DNA of 64,000 bases from JACIYW01 sp014359745 (GTDB taxonomy: Bacteria > Pseudomonadota > Alphaproteobacteria > Rhodobacterales > Rhodobacteraceae): positions 186,001 to 250,000 of the forward strand of contig JBNPWE010000001.1 of NCBI GenBank assembly GCA_050433985.1. The letters run 5' to 3'. A program made the position numbers and the translations under genes. Numbering within the stretch: the stretch's first letter is position 1; every line of letters starts with the position of its first letter. Under the pieces are notes generated by a model that worked only from the letters and a program-made list of their open reading frames with translations, searched no databases and was not told the origin of the DNA. Shown here in pieces: positions 36,358-43,891 of the stretch.

Positions 36358-36744
36358 TTAGAAAGCGGCTGCGGGGATGCCCACAAGGGGCGCATCGGGG
36401 TCGATACCCGCAGCGGTGCAGGCTTGGCGCATGGTGGCCCCTGTGGCGACCCGCAGCACGGCAACAGTGGGGAAATCGGGCCGTCCTGCCCCTGCAAGCC
36501 AAGCGACGTGCTGCGCCCTGTCTGCAAGCCGTTGCTGCCCCTCTGGCGCGGCCCATGTGGGCACATAGCCCGATGCCAGGGTGAACAGGGGCAGACAGCC
36601 CGCAGGCGATTCCGGGGGCACGTCGTCAAGCCCGACCGTGACCAATTCCCCGAACGGGCCGCGAAGGATCAAGTCGCCCTTGGGGCTGCGGTCGTTCTGC
36701 GACGAAGCGGCAAGCCATGCGGCAATTTCGGCTGCGGCGGTCAT
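36358..36744 (-). CDS. hypothetical protein
   Basis: 128 residues beginning MTAAAEIAAWLAASSQNDRS. Contains ILRGPFGELVTVGLDDVPPE, a Gly/Pro-rich middle and a C-terminal helical patch (VLRVATGATMRQACTAAGID). No signal peptide. It overlaps the upstream fusion gene by four bases, so they were one operon before the transposase fragment arrived. No family recognised. Confidence 0.6.
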   Translation of the reverse strand: MTAAAEIAAWLAASSQNDRSPKGDLILRGPFGELVTVGLDDVPPESPAGCLPLFTLASGYVPTWAAPEGQQRLADRAQHVAWLAGAGRPDFPTVAVLRVATGATMRQACTAAGIDPDAPLVGIPAAAF

Positions 36745-37556
36745 TGCCCGTCACCCGACGGAACAAGCGGCGCGTTCACGTCAACATGCCCCGCCGCCGA
36801 ACGGTCGGCCAAAGCCGCCGTGAAGAAGGCTTGTTCAAGCTTCCGAAGCCCGCCTTCCATGCGGTCGGCTTCCTTGGCAATCGCGACGCTCTTTTGCATG
36901 TGGGCAAGGTCGTCGGGTGCGAAGGCTTCAAGCGCGTCGGTCACAAGGCGCATACGACGTTCCGGGGTGTTCACCCCTGCGAGATAACCCGGCCCGGTGC
37001 CAATTGCGCGCGCTGTATCCAAGTCGGTGCGGCAAAGTTCGGCCAGGGGCACGACCGTGGTGTGGCCCGGCGCGACCAGCGTCGCGCCGACGAAGCTGTG
37101 GAAATACTCGGCTTGTCCATCGGAATGCTTGCGTGTCGAACAGTGCGCACAGTTGAGCTTGCGCGAGCAGAAATGCTCCGAGCCGTCCAGGGCGATCAGT
37201 ACCCGCCCATCCAGGCACCGCAACGACCGCAACCCGCCGCTCTCATCCAGATCCTTGACGATATGGGCGAAAACCGCATCGAAATGGTCCGTTGGCGCCC
37301 CGTCCAGCATCTGGCGGATGTGGTTGTCGCACGGAACCGCCGTCATCGCGAACAGCATCCCGGCATTCGACCGCCCGCAGTTCTCCGCCAGCGTCCGCTG
37401 CTGCGCCAGAAACGACGGGCTCTGCATGAAGAAAACCGAGAACGCCGAAAGCCCGACGTCGGCCATCACATAGCGACCGTTGCGGCCCGACCGCCTGTCG
37501 CGCAAAGCCCCGCACCGCTCACGCAGTGCCGCTATATATCCATCCAGACGCGGCAC
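36741..37556 (-). CDS. chimeric ORF: transposase N-terminus fused to an unrelated C-terminal segment
   Basis: 271 residues with a GTG start at 37556. Residues 1-172 look like the N-terminal half of a DDE transposase (VMADVGLSAFSVFFMQSPSF, RCLDGRVLIALDGSEHF with an Asp, AHCSTRKHSDGQAEYFHSF). From residue about 173 (position about 37040) the sequence changes abruptly to ELCRTDLDTARAIGTGPGYL and helical segments, with no transposase features. The right half therefore looks like the 3' part of another gene that kept its frame and its coupling to the 36744 gene. The hybrid is unlikely to transpose. Confidence 0.65.
   Translation of the reverse strand: MPRLDGYIAALRERCGALRDRRSGRNGRYVMADVGLSAFSVFFMQSPSFLAQQRTLAENCGRSNAGMLFAMTAVPCDNHIRQMLDGAPTDHFDAVFAHIVKDLDESGGLRSLRCLDGRVLIALDGSEHFCSRKLNCAHCSTRKHSDGQAEYFHSFVGATLVAPGHTTVVPLAELCRTDLDTARAIGTGPGYLAGVNTPERRMRLVTDALEAFAPDDLAHMQKSVAIAKEADRMEGGLRKLEQAFFTAALADRSAAGHVDVNAPLVPSGDGQ
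37040..37556 (-). mobile_element. truncated insertion sequence, 5' part of transposase
   Basis: Covers the transposase-like residues 1-172 of the chimeric reading frame. The C-terminal catalytic part and left IS end are missing; the right end should lie between 37557 and about 37670 but no clear inverted repeat can be paired. The IS family is not certain. Confidence 0.55.
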
Positions 37557-37786
37557 ACACAGCGTGACTCACGATTTGCGCCATCCGCAATGGCCTTTTT
37601 CACTCCTGATGCCCAAAATGAGAACCGCTGAAGAAACACATTGTCCGGAACACACACCACCCCCGGCGCCGGGTGTCGGTACGATGTATGTACGCAAGAT
37701 GTACGCAAGATGTACGCGAATCATACCCCGCTTGCAGCCCGTCCCCGGTGCCGCTAAACCCTCTCAGACCGTTTGACGGAGGCCCC

Positions 37787-38074
37787 ATGACCATCACCCC
37801 CGATACCGCCCGCAAGGTGGCCCATCTCGCCCGCATCCGCGTGGCAGAGGCCGATCTGCCCGCCTTGGCTGGCGAACTCTCCAACATCCTGAATTTCATG
37901 GAACAATTGAACGAAGTGGATGTGGAGGGCGTGGAACCGATGACCTCGGTCACCCCGATGCGCCTGAAATGGCGCGCAGATGTGGTGGATGATGGCGGCA
38001 TGCAACACAAGATATTGTCGAACGCCCCCGATGCCCGCGAAGGCTTCTTTGCCGTGCCAAAGGTGGTGGAATGA
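37787..38074 (+). CDS. gatC: Asp-tRNA(Asn)/Glu-tRNA(Gln) amidotransferase subunit C
   Basis: 95 residues. GatC clamps GatA and GatB. Family features: DTARKVAHLARIRVAEADLP, ELSNILNFMEQLNEVDVEGV, EPMTSVTPMRLKWRADVV and the terminal EGFFAVPKVVE. GGAGG is six bases before ATG 37787. It overlaps gatA by four bases. gatB is not in the window, as is common in alphaproteobacteria. Confidence 0.95.
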   Translation: MTITPDTARKVAHLARIRVAEADLPALAGELSNILNFMEQLNEVDVEGVEPMTSVTPMRLKWRADVVDDGGMQHKILSNAPDAREGFFAVPKVVE

Positions 38075-39558
38075 CCGATCTGAACGCCCTTACCATCGCC
38101 ACCGCCCGCGACGCGCTGCGCCGGGGGGATTTCACGGCGGTCGAACTTACGCAATCCAGCCTGCAAGCCATTGAAAATGCTGGCGTTCTGAATGCGTTTG
38201 TGCATCAGACCCCCGATATCGCCCTTGCCCGCGCCAAGGCCGCCGATGAACGGCTGCGCGCGGCGGATGCACCAAAGATGTGCGGAATTCCCATTGGAAT
38301 CAAGGATTTGTTCTGCACCCAGGGCGTGGTCAGCCAAGCCGCATCGCGCATCCTTGCGGGCTTTCGCCCCGAATATGAAAGCACCGTCACCCGGTCTTTG
38401 GCCAATGCCGGCGCGGTGATGCTGGGCAAGCTGAACATGGATGAATTCGCCATGGGCAGCAGCAACGAATCCTCCGCCTACGGCCCCGCCATCAACCCCT
38501 GGCGCCGCGCAGGCGATGACAAGGCGCTTACCCCCGGCGGCTCCTCCGGCGGCTCCGCCGCTGCCGTCGCGGCGGGGCTTTGCCTTGGCGCGACCGGCAC
38601 TGACACCGGCGGATCGATCCGCCAACCCGCTGCTTTTACAGGGATTGTCGGGCTGAAGCCCACTTACGGGCGCTGTTCGCGCTGGGGGATTGTGGCCTAT
38701 GCCTCGTCGCTGGATCAGGCCGGGCCGATGACGCGCGACGTGCGTGACGCGGCGATCATGCTGGGCGCGATGGCCGGACACGACCCGAAAGACAGCACCT
38801 CGGCCGACCTGCCCGTGCCCGATTTCGAGGCGGCGCTGACCAATGATATCCGCGGCAAACGGATCGGCATCCCCCGCGAATACCGCCTCGACGGCCTGTC
38901 CGGCGAAATCGCCGCGCTTTGGGCGCGCGGCGCCGAAATGCTGCGCGATGCCGGGGCGGATATTGTGGATATCTCGCTTCCCCATACAAAATACGCGCTT
39001 CCCGCCTATTACGTCATCGCCCCGGCCGAAGCCTCGTCAAACCTTGCCCGCTATGACGGTGTGCGGTTCGGCCACCGCGCCAGCCTGGATCCCGGCGAAG
39101 GCATTACCGAGATGTATGAAAAAACCCGCGCCGAAGGCTTCGGCCCCGAGGTGCGGCGCCGGGTGATGATCGGCACCTATGTGCTGTCGGCGGGTTTCTA
39201 CGATGCCTATTACAACCGCGCCCGCCGGGTGCGCACCTTGATAAAACGTGATTTCGATCAGGCGTTTAGCAATGGTATCGACGCCATCCTCACCCCCTCG
39301 ACCCCCTCGGCGGCCTTTGGCATCGGCGATATGGCCAGCGCCGATCCGGTGCAGATGTACCTTAACGATGTGTTCACCGTCACCGTCAACCTTGTCGGCC
39401 TGCCGGGCATCTCGGTTCCCGCGGGGCTTGACGCGAACGGCCTGCCGCTTGGCCTGCAACTGATCGGGCGCCCCTGGGAAGAGGCGGCGTTGCTGAACAC
39501 CGCTTATGTTCTGGAACGTGCGGCGGGATTTGTTTCCAAGCCGGGCAAATGGTGGTAA
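38071..39558 (+). CDS. gatA: Asp-tRNA(Asn)/Glu-tRNA(Gln) amidotransferase subunit A
   Basis: 495 residues. Glutaminase of the amidase-signature family: catalytic Lys in PIGIKDLF, the Gly/Ser segment TPGGSSGGSAAAVAAGLC with the cis-Ser, and nucleophile Ser in TGTDTGGSIRQPAAFTGI. It frees ammonia from glutamine for GatB. Indirect Gln-tRNA synthesis also uses glutamyl-tRNA synthetase, encoded at 50.9-52.2 kb. Confidence 0.97.
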   Translation: MTDLNALTIATARDALRRGDFTAVELTQSSLQAIENAGVLNAFVHQTPDIALARAKAADERLRAADAPKMCGIPIGIKDLFCTQGVVSQAASRILAGFRPEYESTVTRSLANAGAVMLGKLNMDEFAMGSSNESSAYGPAINPWRRAGDDKALTPGGSSGGSAAAVAAGLCLGATGTDTGGSIRQPAAFTGIVGLKPTYGRCSRWGIVAYASSLDQAGPMTRDVRDAAIMLGAMAGHDPKDSTSADLPVPDFEAALTNDIRGKRIGIPREYRLDGLSGEIAALWARGAEMLRDAGADIVDISLPHTKYALPAYYVIAPAEASSNLARYDGVRFGHRASLDPGEGITEMYEKTRAEGFGPEVRRRVMIGTYVLSAGFYDAYYNRARRVRTLIKRDFDQAFSNGIDAILTPSTPSAAFGIGDMASADPVQMYLNDVFTVTVNLVGLPGISVPAGLDANGLPLGLQLIGRPWEEAALLNTAYVLERAAGFVSKPGKWW

Positions 39559-39590
39559 CACGCCGCTTGATACAAGGGGAACCGGAACAC

Positions 39591-40253
39591 ATGATGCGGA
39601 TCTGTCTTGCGATGATATGCGGCGCGGCCCTGACGGCCTGCGCCCCCACGGTGCCTGATTCAGGCACCCGTGCCGAAAATTACAACACCTACCTGCAACG
39701 CCGCGAGGCAGAGTTGCGCGGCCAGAACGCGGGTACGGCGATCGTGCCGCCGGGTGTTCCGGGGTCGGCCACGCTTGATCCGCTTGACCCGGCCCGCCCA
39801 CGCGGCGATGCCCCCAACAACATCAGCCCGCAAAACGGCGAGATGATCCAGAAAAGCCACGCGGCAATATCCGACGAGCAAAGCTTCGAGGCGGTCTCGG
39901 CACGCGAAACCATCGCCAGCGACCGCGCGCGTCTGGAACAGCTGCGTGCCCAGCGCGAGGTGATCGCCCCCACCGCCCTGCCCACAAGGTCGGGCGACGG
40001 CGGCCCCAATATCGTGGCCTATGCGCTTGGTTCGACCAACCGCGTCGGCGAACAGCGCTATTCGCGCAGTAATCCGTTCCGCAACGGCCTGTCGGCGACC
40101 AACTGCGCCGAATATGCCGGGCCTGATCTGGCCCAGATCGATTTTCTGCGCCGTGGCGGCCCACAGCGTGACCCACGCAGCCTTGATCCCGATGGCGACG
40201 GTTATGCCTGCGACTGGGATCCGGCGCCGTTCCGCGCGGCCGTATCGCGCTGA
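39591..40253 (+). CDS. excalibur-domain lipoprotein
   Basis: 220 residues. Signal and lipobox (MMRICLAMICGAALTAC), a long hydrophilic Pro/Ala/Arg-rich linker with a helical stretch (ISDEQSFEAVSARETIASDR), and a C-terminal excalibur calcium-binding repeat (NCAEYAGPDLAQIDFLRRGG then SLDPDGDGYACDWDPAPF), with Cys at both ends. The first of two ATGs, 39591, is used. The stop lies inside the start region of the amidase gene, so the two cell-wall genes are coupled. Confidence 0.85.
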   Translation: MMRICLAMICGAALTACAPTVPDSGTRAENYNTYLQRREAELRGQNAGTAIVPPGVPGSATLDPLDPARPRGDAPNNISPQNGEMIQKSHAAISDEQSFEAVSARETIASDRARLEQLRAQREVIAPTALPTRSGDGGPNIVAYALGSTNRVGEQRYSRSNPFRNGLSATNCAEYAGPDLAQIDFLRRGGPQRDPRSLDPDGDGYACDWDPAPFRAAVSR

Positions 40254-40936
40254 CGGGCGGCGGCGCGGCCTCTCCCAACCACGGGCCGCGTCGGCAGGGC
40301 GCGCGGCCCGAACTGATCGTGCTGCACTATACCGCCATGGGTTCCTGCGCGGCGGCTTTGGCGCGCCTCTGCGATCCCGCGGCCGAGGTGTCGGCGCATT
40401 ACCTGATCGCCAACAGCGGCAGGGTTCACGCCCTTGTGCCCGAAGACCGGCGCGCCTGGCACGCCGGGGCCGGGGCCTGGGGGCCGATTTCGGATGTGAA
40501 TTCCCACAGCATCGGGATCGAGATGGACAACCCCGGCACCCGCCCCTTTTCCGCGCCGCAGATGGCGGCGCTGGCCCGGCTGCTGCGCGATATCATGACC
40601 CGCTGGCAGATCGCGCCGGAACGCATCATCGCCCATTCTGACATGGCGCCAAACCGCAAATCCGATCCCGGCCCGCGTTTCGATTGGCGCGGGCTGGCGC
40701 GCGCGGGCCTGTCGGTCTGGCCCATGCCGATGCCGCCGGTTCCCCCCGATCCCGCCCGCTTTCGCGCGGCCTTGCGCCGCTTTGGCTATCCCGACGCGGA
40801 TGATGACCTGTTGCTGCACGCCTTCCGGCTGCGGTTTCGCCCGCAGGCCACCGGCCCGCTGTCGGGGGCCGACATGGCGGCCGCACAGAACCTTGCCGCG
40901 CGCTTTGCGGTTGACCCGCCGCGCCCGAACGCCTAA
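40250..40936 (+). CDS. N-acetylmuramoyl-L-alanine amidase (AmiD-type)
   Basis: 228 residues. A type 2 amidase that cleaves the lactyl amide of muropeptides: IVLHYTAMGSC (first Zn His), AHYLIANSGRVHALVPEDRR, NSHSIGIEMDNPGT and IAHSDMAPNRKSDPGPRFDW with the other ligands, followed by a helical PG-binding C-terminus. Homology clearly begins upstream of the GTG at 40319 (SPNHGPRRQGARPEL precedes IVLHY). No ATG, GTG or TTG exists there: the frame opens at 40187 and the only candidates are CTGs at 40208, 40214 and 40250. CTG 40250 overlaps the upstream stop as CTGA. Confidence 0.8.
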   Translation: MTGGGAASPNHGPRRQGARPELIVLHYTAMGSCAAALARLCDPAAEVSAHYLIANSGRVHALVPEDRRAWHAGAGAWGPISDVNSHSIGIEMDNPGTRPFSAPQMAALARLLRDIMTRWQIAPERIIAHSDMAPNRKSDPGPRFDWRGLARAGLSVWPMPMPPVPPDPARFRAALRRFGYPDADDDLLLHAFRLRFRPQATGPLSGADMAAAQNLAARFAVDPPRPNA

Positions 40937-40946
40937 CCGATACCGC

Positions 40947-41336
40947 GCGCGGATGGCCGGATGGCCGCGGCCCGGCAACGGGTCGAGGAAAGTCCGGACT
41001 CCATGAAGAAACGGTGCCGGGTAACGCCCGGCCGGGGCAACCCGAGGGAAAGCGCCACAGAAAACAGACCGCCCGCGGGCAACCGCAGGCAAGGGTGAAA
41101 CGGTGGGGTAAAAGCCCACCGCGGGACGGGCAACCGGACCGGCACGGCAAGCCCCACCGGGAGCAATGCCGAATAGGGGCCCCACGCATGCCGGGCAACC
41201 GGCAGCAGGGAACTTCAGCCCGGGGCCCGGGTTGGCAGCACGATCCCGCCGGTAACGGCGGGACCAGAGGAATGGTCATCGAAGGGGCGCCCGAAACGGC
41301 CCCCGGAACAGAATCCGGCTTACAGGCCATCCGCGC
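40947..41336 (+). ncRNA. rnpB: RNase P RNA
   Basis: About 390 nt. The 5' GCGCGGATGGCC (40947-40958) pairs with 3' GGCCATCCGCGC (41325-41336) as helix P1. The universal core GAGGAAAGTCCGGACTCC and the matching ACAGAATCCGGCTTACAG are present, with several GC-rich hairpins between (for example CGCCGGTAACGGCG). It forms the catalytic RNA that trims tRNA 5' ends. Exact ends depend on P1 and may be off by a few bases. Confidence 0.96.
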
Positions 41337-41459
41337 ATCAATGGCCCAGACATCCAAACAATACCGCAATTGCGGTTGACTCCGCCCCACGCCCGGTTAA
41401 AAGGCGGGTCTACAGATTTTCACGGGCGGCCCGGTCGTCCGGGCTCAGGAGACACGAAT

Positions 41460-41627
41460 ATGGCGAAGCCAACCACGATCAAGATCCGCCTGAACTCGAC
41501 GGCAGGAACCGGGCATTTTTATGTGACCAAGAAAAACGCCCGCACGATGACCGAAAAGATGACCGTGAACAAATTCGATCCGGTCGTGCGCAAACACGTC
41601 GAATACAAGGAAGGCAAGATCAAGTAA
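41460..41627 (+). CDS. rpmG: 50S ribosomal protein L33
   Basis: 55 residues (MAKPTTIKIRLNSTAGTGHF then VTKKNARTMTEKMTVNKFDP), the zinc-free type: the positions of the zinc Cys pairs are replaced. ATG 41460 with CAGGAGA upstream. Followed directly by a good terminator. Confidence 0.97.
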   Translation: MAKPTTIKIRLNSTAGTGHFYVTKKNARTMTEKMTVNKFDPVVRKHVEYKEGKIK

Positions 41628-41648
41628 GATCGCGCCACATCGCATTCT

Positions 41649-41680
41649 AAAAGGCCGCGCCAACATGGTGCGGCCTTTTT
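41649..41680 (+). terminator. intrinsic terminator of rpmG
   Basis: AAAAGGCCGC pairs with GCGGCCTTTTT around a loop of about 12 bases; ends in five Ts. 22 bp after the rpmG stop. Confidence 0.85.
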
Positions 41681-41692
41681 CATTGCGCAGCA

Positions 41693-41734
41693 CAGGCTTT
41701 CATCTTGGTCCAAATACTCCCGCCGGAGGCGTCC
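41693..41734 (-). repeat. dispersed repeat, short copy R6 (CCAAGATGAA subtype)
   Basis: On the minus strand CGCCTCCGGCGGGAGTATTT followed by GGACCAAGATGAAAG. Placed between the rpmG terminator and the Bax-inhibitor-like gene terminator. Confidence 0.7.
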
Positions 41735-41766
41735 CGCGCGTGCCGCATCCAAGGCGCCGGGCCAAT

Positions 41767-41795
41767 GGAAAAGGGCCACCCCCAAGGGCGGCCCT
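41767..41795 (-). terminator. intrinsic terminator of the Bax-inhibitor-1-like gene
   Basis: On the minus strand GGGCCGCCCTTGGGGGTGGCCC folds with GGGCC against GGCCC (read as positions 41773-41794) and is followed by TTTT. About 27 bp after the stop at 41822. Confidence 0.75.
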
Positions 41796-41821
41796 CAAAC
41801 CTTTTCGCGGTGCGGATCGGG

Positions 41822-42544
41822 TTATTGCCGGTTGCCCATGAATTGCAGCAGGAACATGAACATGTTGAGAAAGTCGAGGTACAGCCGCAGCGCCCCCATG
41901 ATCGCCGCCTTGCCCAGCCATTCCTGATCGCCTTGCGCGGCCATCTGGATATATTCGTTCTTGATCGACTGCGTGTCATAGGCCGTCAGCCCCGCGAAGA
42001 TCAGCACACCAATGGCCGAAATCGCGAACATCAGCGCGGGCGAGGCCAGAAAGATGTTGACGATCGACGCCACGACCAGCCCGATCACGCCCATGATCAG
42101 AAAGGTGCCAAAGCCCGACAGATCCTTCTTGGTGGTATACCCGTAAAGGCTGAGCCCGGCAAAGGCGATGGCCGTCACCACGAAGGTCTGCGCGATCGAA
42201 ATCCCGGTGTAGATCGCGAAGATGAAGCTGAGCGACAGGCCCATCAACCCGGCGAACACATAAAACACGATCTGCGCCACCGCCGCCGACATGCGGTTGA
42301 TCATCGCGCCAAAGCCAAAGACCACGATCAGCGGGGCAAACATCACCACCCAGCGCAGCGGGCTGCCGAAGATCTGCTGAAGCAGCGCCTCGCTTGACCC
42401 CACGGTATAGGCCACGGCCCCGGTCACCAGCATCGCCAATGACATCAGGCCATAGACCTTGTTCATGTGCGCGCGCAGGCCCTCATCGATCTGCGCGGTC
42501 CGGACGCCGCCCGTACCGGTACGGATCGTCTGATAGTCTGCCAT
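41822..42544 (-). CDS. Bax inhibitor-1/YccA family membrane protein
   Basis: 240 residues with about seven membrane segments (VYGLMSLAMLVTGAVAYTVG, WVVMFAPLIVVFGFGAMI, VFYVFAGLMGLSLSFIFAIY, ALMFAISAIGVLIFAGLTAY). The C-terminal TAYDTQSIKNEYIQ is the family signature. The family forms pH-sensitive calcium-leak or related channels; the bacterial role is unclear. ATG 42544 has GGAGG six bases upstream; an ATG at 42556 lies on the site itself. Confidence 0.92.
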   Translation of the reverse strand: MADYQTIRTGTGGVRTAQIDEGLRAHMNKVYGLMSLAMLVTGAVAYTVGSSEALLQQIFGSPLRWVVMFAPLIVVFGFGAMINRMSAAVAQIVFYVFAGLMGLSLSFIFAIYTGISIAQTFVVTAIAFAGLSLYGYTTKKDLSGFGTFLIMGVIGLVVASIVNIFLASPALMFAISAIGVLIFAGLTAYDTQSIKNEYIQMAAQGDQEWLGKAAIMGALRLYLDFLNMFMFLLQFMGNRQ

Positions 42545-42660
42545 ATGGTCCTCCATCCATTGAAATGCCGCTGGCCGTGATCGGCCACCGATTGTGACCT
42601 ATATTGGTTGTCACGGCAGGGTTTTCAAGAATTTCCGGCGCCATAAGGCACGATTGGCGC

Positions 42661-42879
42661 TTATTTCAACCAATGCGCGGGCACATCCCATGCCACGCGG
42701 CGGCATTCGGCCTCGGCACTGGCCCGGTCAAGGCCGATATCGCGCAGGGCCGCATCGTCAAGCCGCGCCAGCGCCTGCCGTTGACGGCGGGCGGCAAGGG
42801 CAAGGGTGAACCGCGTGACCAGCCCGGCAACCGGCGCCGGACCTGCGGGGAAGACCGATTTGAACACGGAGGTAAACAT
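42661..42879 (-). CDS. DUF1127 domain small protein
   Basis: 72 residues with the terminal motif RRQRQALARLDDAALRDIGL followed by DRASAEAECRR, the DUF1127 (YjiS) hallmark. An N-terminal hydrophobic stretch and a basic middle precede it. Such proteins in this group respond to stress and may bind RNA. Ribosome site AAGGAGA before ATG 42879. Divergent from the lysR gene. Confidence 0.9.
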   Translation of the reverse strand: MFTSVFKSVFPAGPAPVAGLVTRFTLALAARRQRQALARLDDAALRDIGLDRASAEAECRRVAWDVPAHWLK

Positions 42880-43012
42880 GGCGCTCTCCTTCACATTCTG
42901 AACGCTTGGGCAGGTTTCATCAATTCTTTTGATGTCACTGCGCCGCTGTGGTTCATTTGTAAAACGAATGTTTGTTGGGGATGGCATAAGGAACCGTGAT
43001 GTGACCCGGAAC

Positions 43013-43891
43013 ATGGACCTGACCGCGCTGCGCTCATTCGTCACCATCGCCGAATCGGGCGGGGTGACCCGTGCCGCGGGGTTCCTGAACCTGACGCAAT
43101 CGGCGGTGTCGATGCAGATCAAGCGGCTGGAAGAGGCGCTTGGCGTGCAACTGCTGGATCGGGGCGCGCGGCAGATCGCCCTGACCGGGGCGGGCGAGCA
43201 ATTGCTGTCTTACGCGCGCCGGATGATCCACCTGAACGACGAGGCAATCGGCCGTTTGACCCATCAGGCGTTCGAGGGTGAGATCGCGCTTGGGGTGCCA
43301 TCCGATATCGTCTATCCCGCGATCCCGCAGGTCTTGCGCCGCTTCAGCGCCGATTTCCCGCGCATGCGGGTGCATCTGCTGTCGTCCTATACCCGCAAGC
43401 TGAAGGCGATGCAGGCACGCGGCGAATGCGACCTGATCCTGACCACCGAAGACGCCATTGACACCGGCGGCGAGATGCTGGCCGAAGTGCCGCTGGTCTG
43501 GGTCGGCGCGCCCGGCGGGCAGGCGTGGCGGGCGCGGCCGCTGCGACTGGCGTATGAGCGGCATTGCATCTTTCGCACCGGCGCGCAGGCGGCGCTGGAT
43601 CGGGTGGGCATTCCGTGGGAAATGGCGGTCGATTCCGACAGCACCCGCACCATCGAGGCCACGGTAAGCGCCGATCTGGCGGTGCACACCGCCCTTGCGG
43701 GCAGCATCCCCCCCTATCTGGAACCGATCCCCCACGGCGGCGCCCTGCCCGATCTGACCACCCAGCACATCAACATGTATATCCTTGACCGCGCACGCGG
43801 GCGCGGCGTTGATCACCTGGCGGATCTGGTGCGCCAAGCCTATTGCGGCGGCACCCCCCGGCTTGAGCTTGCCGCCGTCGCCCCGGTGTGA
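43013..43891 (+). CDS. LysR-family transcriptional regulator
   Basis: 292 residues. N-terminal winged helix MDLTALRSFVTIAESGGVTR then AAGFLNLTQSAVSMQIKRLE; C-terminal periplasmic-binding-type effector domain. ATG 43013 is the usual start; GTG 43001 with AAGGAA upstream is an alternative. Its 3' end overlaps the convergent glycan-modification gene by 52 bp, so both transcripts meet antisense. Probable target: the divergent DUF1127 gene or itself. Confidence 0.9.
   Translation: MDLTALRSFVTIAESGGVTRAAGFLNLTQSAVSMQIKRLEEALGVQLLDRGARQIALTGAGEQLLSYARRMIHLNDEAIGRLTHQAFEGEIALGVPSDIVYPAIPQVLRRFSADFPRMRVHLLSSYTRKLKAMQARGECDLILTTEDAIDTGGEMLAEVPLVWVGAPGGQAWRARPLRLAYERHCIFRTGAQAALDRVGIPWEMAVDSDSTRTIEATVSADLAVHTALAGSIPPYLEPIPHGGALPDLTTQHINMYILDRARGRGVDHLADLVRQAYCGGTPRLELAAVAPV

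Noticed and set aside
35159..37780. A second complete integrated element right of attR
   Set aside because: No further copy of the 18-bp att core and no second integrase were found up to gatC; the region is treated as accessory DNA of unclear origin.
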